Source: an uncultured Arthrobacter sp. (GTDB lineage Bacteria > Actinomycetota > Actinomycetes > Actinomycetales > Micrococcaceae). Taken from it: a DNA stretch of 64,000 bases. The stretch spans positions 112,172-176,171 of the forward strand of contig NZ_CANLXP010000001.1 in assembly GCF_947495145.1 (NCBI RefSeq), written 5' to 3'. Below are positions 16,137-22,873 of the stretch, in pieces. The notes under the pieces were generated by a model that saw nothing but the letters and a program-made list of their open reading frames with translations, did not search any database and was not told where the DNA came from. Position numbers and translations under genes: made by a program. Each line of letters starts with the position of its first letter. The stretch's first letter is position 1.

Positions 16137-16916
16137 ATGATCTTCGGGCGCCGAAAGAAAAGCCAGCAACACAGCGAAACACCAGACACAGATTCAAGCA
16201 CACCGCCAAGCTCCGCCGGCGAGGCTGTTCAGGTCGGCGACGAAGCTGACAAAACGGGTGCACCGGCTGAGGGCACAACGGCTCCCGGGCGCGCCGCCGG
16301 GGGACCGTTCGATGAGTCAGAGAAAGACACAACCGAGGGCTATATAGATCTCGGCGCCCTGCGCATCGCTGCTGCCGAGAACCTGCAGCTCCGCCTCGAA
16401 GTCGAGGAACGGACCAAACGCGTCATCGCGGTGACGCTGGACATCAAGGGTTCGAACCTGCAGCTTCAGGCATTCGCCGCTCCGCGTTCTGAAGGTCTCT
16501 GGGACGAAATCCGCGGACAGATCGCAGCATCGGTAGGTTCGCAGGGAGGAACCGTCGAGGAACGCCAGGGCGAGTTCGGAACTGAACTTATTGCGAAGCT
16601 CCCGGCTCAGACCCCGGACGGCCGCGCCGGATTCCGGGTGGCCAGATTCGTGGGGGTTGATGGTCCACGCTGGTTCCTCCGGGGCGTGTTCGGCGGGCCG
16701 GCGGCAATGGACCCTGCTGTAGCCGAACCGATGGAGAAACTCTTCCGCAATGTCGTGGTGGTTCGCGGGGACCATCCGCTTCCTCCCCGGGAACTCCTGC
16801 CGCTGAGGCTGCCCAAGGACGCCGGAGCTCCGAAGCAGCCCGAGCAGCAAGAGCAGCCTAAGGCGACGCCGGATGACCCGTTGGAGCGGGGCCCCGAGAT
16901 CACCCACATTGGCTGA
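16137..16916 (+). CDS. DUF3710 family protein
   Basis: The 259-residue protein starts MIFGRRKK behind a strong AAGGAGG. Residues 1-60 are polar and probably disordered; the domain runs from about 60 to 225 and contains GYIDLGALRI, VTLDIKGSNLQLQAFAAPR, LWDEIRGQI and RFVGVDGPRWFLRGVFGG, which fit DUF3710. The C-terminal tail is rich in Gln, Glu and Pro. It lies 54 bases after dut and its end overlaps the OB-fold gene. No catalytic motif is apparent; the function is unknown. Confidence 0.83.
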   Translation: MIFGRRKKSQQHSETPDTDSSTPPSSAGEAVQVGDEADKTGAPAEGTTAPGRAAGGPFDESEKDTTEGYIDLGALRIAAAENLQLRLEVEERTKRVIAVTLDIKGSNLQLQAFAAPRSEGLWDEIRGQIAASVGSQGGTVEERQGEFGTELIAKLPAQTPDGRAGFRVARFVGVDGPRWFLRGVFGGPAAMDPAVAEPMEKLFRNVVVVRGDHPLPPRELLPLRLPKDAGAPKQPEQQEQPKATPDDPLERGPEITHIG

Positions 16917-17229
16917 CCAGGGTCAGGCAAGCCATGCAGCAGGGGGGCCGATCCCCCTGCCGAGGCGCGGACGGGTTGCCGGCAGCGGTTTCGTTGAACG
17001 GGTGACTATTCTGCCCCGTAGCGTTGCTCCCCAATTTTCAGCAACGCTCGCCTTGCACGGGCGGAGCGAGACCTATGTCCGCCTCGTCTGGACCGGCCAG
17101 CGCAGAATTGCCGGGATTGAACCCGGCGTCGACCTCGCCTTCGAAGGAATGGTCAGTGAAGTCGACGGAACCGCCACTATCCACAACCCGCGGTACGAGA
17201 TCGTCGGGCGTCCTGAGGAGTCACCGTGA
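16909..17229 (+). CDS. OB-fold protein (Rv2694c-like)
   Basis: A small, about 106-residue protein with one OB-fold: RRGRVAGSGFVERVTI, then VRLVWTGQRRIAGIEPGVDLAFEGMVSE and a closing NPRYEI. The last motif and the spacing match the OB-fold proteins of this gene block, which resemble nucleic-acid-binding RecG/Asp-tRNA-synthetase-type OB domains. The start is uncertain: TTG at 16909 overlaps the previous stop by eight bases and gives a family-like N-terminus, while ATG at 16873 is an alternative with 12 more residues. Its stop overlaps the next gene's GTG. Confidence 0.72.
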   Translation: MADQGQASHAAGGPIPLPRRGRVAGSGFVERVTILPRSVAPQFSATLALHGRSETYVRLVWTGQRRIAGIEPGVDLAFEGMVSEVDGTATIHNPRYEIVGRPEESP

Positions 17230-17960
17230 ACCAGTCCGCTGAGGATCCCACCGGCGAAGACGCGTCAAGGAAATCGGAGCCGGCCGCCAACCCGGGAATG
17301 GGATCCCTCGCCGATCAGTACGCTGCGAAAGCGGGAGTTCGTCAGGATGAGAGCGGACGTATCGACGTCCTGCAGTCCATCGGGGGAGTGCGCGGCCTCG
17401 CCGAAAGCATTCTTCCGGGTCTGTTGTTTACCGTTGTCTTCACCATCCTGCGTGACCTGCAGATTTCCCTCATCGTTGCCCTCGCCGTCTCGGCTGTCTT
17501 CACCATCGTCAGGCTGCTGACCAAGACACCCCTTACCCAGGCGCTGTCCGGGCTGATCGGCGTTGGAATCTGCGCGTTCGTGGCCAACAGGACAGGCAAC
17601 GCTGAGGACTTTTTCCTTCCCGGATTCTTCACCAACGCCGCTTATATCGTGGGCATGATTGTCTCCATCGCCGTCCGGTGGCCGCTGGCAGGGCTGCTTT
17701 TCGGCTTCATCCGCGGCGAGGGTACCGAGTGGCGGAAGCAGGCATCAAGAATCCGGGCCTACTCGCTCGCAACCTGGCTGATCATTGCTGTGCTTGCGCT
17801 CCGGCTCATCGTGCAGGTGCCGCTGTACCTCGCGGACAACATCGCAGCGCTTGGCACCACGCGGGTTGCCATGGGCGTCCCGCTTTACGCGCTCGGACTG
17901 TGGTTCGCCTGGCTGGTCTCCCGGCCGGCGCTCGAGAAACAACAGCACCCGCCGGCATAG
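17226..17960 (+). CDS. DUF3159 family membrane protein
   Basis: The GTG start overlaps the OB-fold stop (GTGA). The 244-residue protein has a 45-residue polar N-terminus, the family motif LQSIGGVRGLAESILPGLLF near residues 51-70, and then about five or six hydrophobic segments up to residue 235. It is the last gene of the dut operon and converges on trkA with 28 bases between. DUF3159 is actinobacterial; transport or a membrane-scaffold role is possible but nothing in the sequence decides it. Confidence 0.85.
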   Translation: MNQSAEDPTGEDASRKSEPAANPGMGSLADQYAAKAGVRQDESGRIDVLQSIGGVRGLAESILPGLLFTVVFTILRDLQISLIVALAVSAVFTIVRLLTKTPLTQALSGLIGVGICAFVANRTGNAEDFFLPGFFTNAAYIVGMIVSIAVRWPLAGLLFGFIRGEGTEWRKQASRIRAYSLATWLIIAVLALRLIVQVPLYLADNIAALGTTRVAMGVPLYALGLWFAWLVSRPALEKQQHPPA

Positions 17961-17988
17961 TGCCCTACTGGAACGGCACAGTGCCCGG

Positions 17989-18651
17989 TCAGGACTCGGG
18001 CCGCAGGGCCGCCCGGAGAGCATCCTCGGCGGCGATCGCAGCTACGAAGAACAACTCATCGCCGGCTTCGACAACGTCATCTGGGCTGGGCGTGATGGGA
18101 GCATCGTCGCGGAGGATCGCCACTGCCGCGCAGTCCGCTGGCAGCCCGATCGAGCCCAGAGTGCGTCCGATCAGGGGTGAATCCTGCGGAACCGTAAACT
18201 CGACAATTGCTGACACCCCGGTCTGCAGCGTCAACAGACGCACGAGGTCACCGATCTCAACTGCTTCTTCCACCAGGGCGGTCATGAGGCGGGGTGTGTT
18301 CACGGCGACGTCCACGCCCCAGGAGTCATCGAACATCCAGTCGTTCTTCGGATTGTTGACCCGGCCAACGGTGCGACCCACGCCGAACTCGCTCTTGGCG
18401 AGCAGGGACACCACCAGGTTCACCTTGTCGTCTCCGGTGGCTGAGACGACGACGTCGGCCTCTTCCAGCCGGGCGTCTTTCAGCGTGGTCAGCTCGCAGG
18501 CATCGCCGATCAGCCAGCGTGCTCCCTTCAAACCGCTGCGGCCGACCACCTCGGGCTTCTCGTCGATGAGAAGGATGTCGTGGTTGTTCGACAGCAGTTC
18601 CCGGGCGATGGAGGACCCGACACTGCCCGCTCCGGCGATGACAACCTTCAT
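17989..18651 (-). CDS. TrkA/RCK potassium-uptake regulator (second copy)
   Basis: The 220-residue protein has an RCK_N Rossmann domain starting KVVIAGAGSVGSSIA with the GxGxxG nucleotide motif, DEKPEV at the end of strand two, VVSATGDDKVN, and a C-terminal RCK_C domain (about residues 135-215) with SPLIGRTLGSIGLP. RCK proteins form octameric rings that bind NAD(H) or ATP and gate potassium transporters. Its ATG overlaps the stop of the other trkA gene by four bases, so the pair is one operon; the mycobacterial pair is called CeoB and CeoC. No TrkH/TrkG pore gene is nearby. Confidence 0.87.
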   Translation of the reverse strand: MKVVIAGAGSVGSSIARELLSNNHDILLIDEKPEVVGRSGLKGARWLIGDACELTTLKDARLEEADVVVSATGDDKVNLVVSLLAKSEFGVGRTVGRVNNPKNDWMFDDSWGVDVAVNTPRLMTALVEEAVEIGDLVRLLTLQTGVSAIVEFTVPQDSPLIGRTLGSIGLPADCAAVAILRDDAPITPSPDDVVEAGDELFFVAAIAAEDALRAALRPES

Positions 18652-19322
18652 TCCTGATCCTCCTGCGGCTGTTTGGACAGCACTCGAGCCACTTCATCCG
18701 TAGCGGCGGTTTCCATCATGGCGTGCACCACATCACCTTCCTGGTAACTGGTACCGGTTCCCGGCAGCATTCCCTCACCGAACCGGGTGAGGTAGGCCAC
18801 GCGAACGCCCGCCGCTGCCTCGATGTCCTTGATTGAGCGGCCAAGCCAACCGTCATGCAGGGCAAGCTCGCCGAGGATCAGCCTCCCGGAGGATTCCCGG
18901 AAATCACCGTTGATGCTCTGTTCGGGGAGTATCCGGCGCAGGACCTGATCCGCGCTCCACCGCACCGCAGCCACGGTGGGAATGCCCAACCGCTGGTAGA
19001 TCTCAGCGCGTCCGGGATCGTAGATTCTGGCTACGACGTGGGGCACATGGAAAATCTCGCGGGCCACCCGGGTGGCGAGGATGTTGGAGTTGTCTCCGCT
19101 GGAGACGGCGGCGAAGGCATAGGCGTTCTCGATTTCCGCATACTTCAGCGTGTCCCGATCGAAGCCCACCCCTGTCACCTTGCGGCCGCCGAAGGAGTTC
19201 CGCAGCCTGCGGAAGGCGCGGTCATCCTGATCAATGATCGCCACGCTGTGACCGGACTCATCCAGCGTGTGCGCCAGGCTGACTCCAACCCGGCCGCAGC
19301 CCATGATTACAAAATGCGCCAC
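18648..19322 (-). CDS. TrkA/RCK potassium-uptake regulator (first copy)
   Basis: This 224-residue protein is the first gene of the two-gene operon. It starts (GTG) with AHFVIMGCGRVGVSLA, giving the GxGxxG motif, followed by the acidic strand-two end IIDQDDRAF, which favours NAD(H), then AAVSSGDNSNI and an RCK_C domain with LHDGWLGRSIKDIE. AGGGG lies upstream of the start. It is divergent from the KimA-like permease, 104 bases away, which makes that permease the obvious partner; this is an inference from position. Confidence 0.87.
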   Translation of the reverse strand: MAHFVIMGCGRVGVSLAHTLDESGHSVAIIDQDDRAFRRLRNSFGGRKVTGVGFDRDTLKYAEIENAYAFAAVSSGDNSNILATRVAREIFHVPHVVARIYDPGRAEIYQRLGIPTVAAVRWSADQVLRRILPEQSINGDFRESSGRLILGELALHDGWLGRSIKDIEAAAGVRVAYLTRFGEGMLPGTGTSYQEGDVVHAMMETAATDEVARVLSKQPQEDQE

Positions 19323-19413
19323 CGCGCCACCCCTGGTCGTCTGCTTCTATTGACAGGCCCAAGCTTAGTGGGCGAGCGGCCGCGGTAGTGGAGGCGGTCG
19401 GGTGTAAACGCGC

Positions 19414-19419
19414 TAGTCT
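19414..19419 (+). promoter_or_regulatory. Candidate -10 element of the KimA-like gene
   Basis: TAGTCT is followed by seven bases and the GTG start, with no Shine-Dalgarno sequence, again fitting a leaderless transcript. Confidence 0.4.
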
Positions 19420-19426
19420 GTGGGCT

Positions 19427-21403
19427 GTGCTGACTTTCTTCGAGGCCGCCAAGCGGGTACTGGTGGGCAAGCCGTTCCGCAACGATCGGCTCCGGCATGA
19501 GACGCTGCCCAAGAAGATCGCCATGCCCCTGTTCTCGACCAGTGCGTTGTCGTCGGCAGCGTACTCGCCCGACGAGATCCTGCTCACCCTCGCACTGGCT
19601 GGCGTATCTGCCGTCGCTGTATCGCCCTGGGTTGGACTTGCCGTCGTGGTGGTCCTCCTGGTGGTCATTGCGTCCTACCGGCAGTCGGTCCACGCGTATC
19701 CTTCCGGCGGTGGCGATTACGAGATCGCACGCCGCAACCTCGGCGACGGCGCAGGCGTAACCGTTGCCGCGGCGCTCATGGTGGACTACGTCCTCACTGT
19801 GGCGGTGTCGGTCTCGGCCGCCGCACACTATCTCATTTCGCTGGGACCCGTACTGGCCGGCGCCCAGACGGCTTTGGCGGTGGGCGCCGTCGTCGTTCTG
19901 GTGTTTGTGAACCTGCGTGGGTTCACGCGTGACGCACGCGTCCTCGCCGTTCCGTCCTATGTCTTCATGGCGGCAATCTTCGTGCTGTGCATTGCCGGCA
20001 TCGTCCAGCGGCTCACCGGGACGCTGGGGGAGGCACCGAGCGCGCGCTTCGAGATCATCCCTGACCCTGCTTTCGAAAGCGGGCTGGTGGGGCTCGCCGG
20101 CGCGCTGCTCATCCTGCGGGCGTTCTCCTCGGGGGCGGCGGCGCTGACCGGTGTTGAAGCCCCGAGCGCGAACGTGCCGAGCTTCGAGCCGCCGCGGGCC
20201 AGGAACGCAGCTGGCACCCTGCTCATTCTGGGGGTGGTCGCGTCCCTCATGACTGCCGGGGTTATCTATCTCGCCAACGCCACGCGCGTGCATGTAGTGC
20301 AGAGTCCCTCCGAACAGCTGCTGCTGGCGGGAGAGCCGGTGAGCGGGTCCTACATTCAGAACCCGGTCATCAGCCAGCTCGCCGGGACCATCTTCAATAG
20401 CGGAAGCCTCCCGTTCATCATCGTTGTTGCAGCGACCGCGCTCATTCTCCTGCTCGCGGCGCACAGTGCGTTCAACGGCTTCCCGGTGCTGGCCTCGATT
20501 CTCGCCAAGGACGGGTACCTGCCCCGCCAACTGCGCACGCGCGGTGACCGGCTCACTTTCAGCAACGGCATCATGGCGCTCGGTCTTGGAGCAATCCTGC
20601 TGATCTTCGTGTTCAGAGCTGATGTCACGCAGTTGGTGCAGCTCTATATCGTCGGCGTTTTCGTTTCATTCACCGCCACCCAGCTTGCACTGATCAAGCA
20701 CTGGAGCCGCCAGCTGCGCAGCACGGTGGACAAGAAGCTCCGCTGGCAGATGAACAAATCGCGCGCCATCAACTCGGTCGGATTCGTGCTCACAGCCGCA
20801 GTGCTCGTGGTGGTCCTCGTGACCAAGTTCGAATTCGGTGCCTGGATCGCGGTCCTGGCCATGGTTGTCCTCTTTGCGGTCATGCTCAGTATCAAGCGGC
20901 ACTATGACCAGGTGGCCCGCGAGCTGGCCATCGACGACGCGGCTTCGGCCCGGGCGCTACCCTCACGGGTGCACGCCGTCATCCTCGTCTCGCATGTGCG
21001 CAAGCCGGTGCTGCGTGCCCTTGCCTTTGCACGCGCGTCCCGCCCCTCACGCCTCGATGCGATTGTGGTTGATGTGGACCCCGAGGAGACCCGGCGCACC
21101 CTTGCGGACTGGGACAGGCTCGAGGTTCCGGTGCCGATCACAGTGCTCGCCTCGCCCTACCGCGACACCATCCAACCGATCATGGATTACATCAAATCCA
21201 TGCGCCGGGACTCACCGCGAGACCTCATCGTTGTCTACATCCCCGAATACGTCGTCGGTAAATGGTGGGAGCAACTGGTCCACAATCAGACTGCGCTGCG
21301 CATCAAGACCCGGCTGCATTTCGAACCGGGGGTTATGGTGGCAAGCGTGCCATGGCAGCTGGCGTCCTCCGACGCCGCCCGAAAATTCCAGGACCTCAGG
21401 TGA
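19427..21403 (+). CDS. APC-superfamily permease, KimA-like potassium importer
   Basis: The 658-residue protein has about 12 membrane segments (residues about 30-480) and a cytosolic C-terminal domain. It follows B. subtilis KimA (YdaO) closely from memory: FFEAAKRVLVGKPF, ALSSAAYSPDEILL, SYRQSVHAYPSGGGDYEIA, LMVDYVLTVAVSVSAAA, FSSGAAALTGVEA, GDRLTFSNGI and LYIVGVFVSFT. KimA is a proton-coupled potassium symporter controlled by c-di-AMP. Tyr46, the Asp-Tyr of MVDY and the Tyr of QLYIVG match its key residues, but the KimA Asp36 position is Ser39 here. GTG at 19427 is chosen because upstream codons precede the likely promoter. The neighbouring RCK genes support potassium transport; a generic amino-acid permease is the alternative. 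Confidence 0.78.
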   Translation: MLTFFEAAKRVLVGKPFRNDRLRHETLPKKIAMPLFSTSALSSAAYSPDEILLTLALAGVSAVAVSPWVGLAVVVVLLVVIASYRQSVHAYPSGGGDYEIARRNLGDGAGVTVAAALMVDYVLTVAVSVSAAAHYLISLGPVLAGAQTALAVGAVVVLVFVNLRGFTRDARVLAVPSYVFMAAIFVLCIAGIVQRLTGTLGEAPSARFEIIPDPAFESGLVGLAGALLILRAFSSGAAALTGVEAPSANVPSFEPPRARNAAGTLLILGVVASLMTAGVIYLANATRVHVVQSPSEQLLLAGEPVSGSYIQNPVISQLAGTIFNSGSLPFIIVVAATALILLLAAHSAFNGFPVLASILAKDGYLPRQLRTRGDRLTFSNGIMALGLGAILLIFVFRADVTQLVQLYIVGVFVSFTATQLALIKHWSRQLRSTVDKKLRWQMNKSRAINSVGFVLTAAVLVVVLVTKFEFGAWIAVLAMVVLFAVMLSIKRHYDQVARELAIDDAASARALPSRVHAVILVSHVRKPVLRALAFARASRPSRLDAIVVDVDPEETRRTLADWDRLEVPVPITVLASPYRDTIQPIMDYIKSMRRDSPRDLIVVYIPEYVVGKWWEQLVHNQTALRIKTRLHFEPGVMVASVPWQLASSDAARKFQDLR

Positions 21404-22701
21404 CCCACACTCCAGAACTCGAACTGACTATCGGCCCGCCCGCGCACGGCGGGCACTGCGTTGCCCGCCACCAGGGCAGGGTGATCTTCGTACGCCATGC
21501 GTTGCCCGGCGAGGTGGTGAGGGCACGGTTGACCGAGCACGACGACGACGCCCGCTTCTGGCGGGCAGACGCCACCGACATTGTGCAGCCGTCCCCGGAC
21601 CGGGTGAACCATCCGTGGCCGCTGGCCGACGCGGTCCTCGCCGGGATGCGCGGCATCCGGCCGGTGGGCGGGGCAGAGTTCGGCCACATTGAGTTATCCG
21701 CGCAGCGCCGTCTGAAGGCTGACATCTTCTCCGAGCAGCTTGCGCGGCTGGGTAAAGTCGACCGCGCTGTGACAGTGGAGCCCGTGCCGGATGAGTCTTC
21801 CGACGGGTTGGGCTGGCGGACGCGCGTCGGATTCGCGGTTGATGCTGACGGCCACCTGTCGATGCATGAGCACCGTTCAGCCACGCTGATTCCGGTGGCG
21901 GATATGCCGCTGGCCGTGCCGGTGATCAACCGGCTGGCTCTATGGAAGCTGAAGTTCGAGGGTGTGGAGGGCGTGGAAGTTGCAGCGGGATCGGGCGACG
22001 ATGAACCGCTTGTGCTGCTCAGGACACAGCAGGATCCGCCGGGGGGCCTGATCAGGGCGCTGGCAGACGGGATTCCGGGCGTCTCAGTGGCGGCCTGGAA
22101 TCCGGAGACTGGTTCACTGACGCAGCTGCGCGGCCGTACCTGGGTGCGCGAGGTTGTGGGTGGGCACAGCTTCCGTGTGACGGGAGAGGGTTTCTGGCAG
22201 ATTCACCGCAGTGCACCCCAGGTGCTGACGGACGCGGTTCTGGAGGGTCTCGACACCAGACCGGGTCAGCGGGTCGCGGACCTGTACGCCGGAGCCGGGC
22301 TGTTCACCGCTGCCCTCGCTGAACGTGGAGGGGAGACCGGTTCGGTGCTCTCCGTCGAAGGGTCACCCGCAGCCAGTCGCGATGCGCGGAGGAACCTGCA
22401 CGGGCAGTCGCAGGTGGACATTGTGCAGGGCAGGGTTGAGAAGGTGCTGCGTGAGCGCCGTCCGCACCTGGACGCCGTGGTCCTGGATCCGCCCCGGGCA
22501 GGCGCCGGCAAGGATGTCGTCCGGGCAATCACCGGCACCGGCGCGAAGGCCGCGGTCTACGTGTCCTGCGATCCGGCGTCCTTCGCGCGGGATGTCGCCT
22601 ACTTCGCCGCGGCAGGGTGGCGCCTTGGTTCCCTCCGGGTGTTCGACCTCTACCCGCACACCCATCACATGGAGTCCGTGGCAGTCCTGCAACCGGCATG
22701 A
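21400..22701 (+). CDS. TrmA/RlmD-family class I SAM-dependent RNA methyltransferase
   Basis: The GTG start overlaps the permease stop by four bases. The 433-residue protein begins with a TRAM domain (residues about 5-60: ELTIGPPAHGGHCVARHQGRV), which binds RNA, and ends with the uracil-C5 methyltransferase domain: VADLYAGAGLFT (SAM motif I), VVLDPPRAGAG (motif IV) and VYVSCDPASFARD with the catalytic cysteine. The four-cysteine iron-sulfur site of E. coli RlmD is missing: the matching stretch reads GIRPVGGAEFGHI without cysteines, as I recall for the mycobacterial Rv2689c type. The target uridine (tRNA or 23S rRNA) is not decided. Confidence 0.85.
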   Translation: MTHTPELELTIGPPAHGGHCVARHQGRVIFVRHALPGEVVRARLTEHDDDARFWRADATDIVQPSPDRVNHPWPLADAVLAGMRGIRPVGGAEFGHIELSAQRRLKADIFSEQLARLGKVDRAVTVEPVPDESSDGLGWRTRVGFAVDADGHLSMHEHRSATLIPVADMPLAVPVINRLALWKLKFEGVEGVEVAAGSGDDEPLVLLRTQQDPPGGLIRALADGIPGVSVAAWNPETGSLTQLRGRTWVREVVGGHSFRVTGEGFWQIHRSAPQVLTDAVLEGLDTRPGQRVADLYAGAGLFTAALAERGGETGSVLSVEGSPAASRDARRNLHGQSQVDIVQGRVEKVLRERRPHLDAVVLDPPRAGAGKDVVRAITGTGAKAAVYVSCDPASFARDVAYFAAAGWRLGSLRVFDLYPHTHHMESVAVLQPA

Positions 22702-22794
22702 CGCCCGCTGTTGCTGCAAACCGATAGGATGAAAAAGGTTGTTCCGCGTGGACTTCGCAGCCTTTCATTCGCCGCGAAAACCGATCTCTGCTCC

Positions 22795-22827
22795 GGCTGG
22801 AGTCTTAGGTGCTCCTAACTAGCAGCC
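22795..22827. promoter_or_regulatory. Dyad/hairpin in the acn leader
   Basis: TTAGG (22805-22809) and CCTAA (22814-22818) form a perfect dyad with a four-base spacer, enclosed by GGCTG (22795-22799) and CAGCC (22823-22827). It lies about 50-80 bases before the aconitase start. It could be an operator or a leader hairpin. Confidence 0.35.
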
Positions 22828-22873
22828 CGCGCCCACCGGAACAAGGATAGAAGAAGGCGAGAGGAGTCCTGAC

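Noticed and set aside
22805-22818. IdeR/DtxR iron box before acnA
   Set aside because: The iron box needs a longer, 19-base palindrome; here TTAGG and CCTAA have only four bases between, so I list it only as a dyad.
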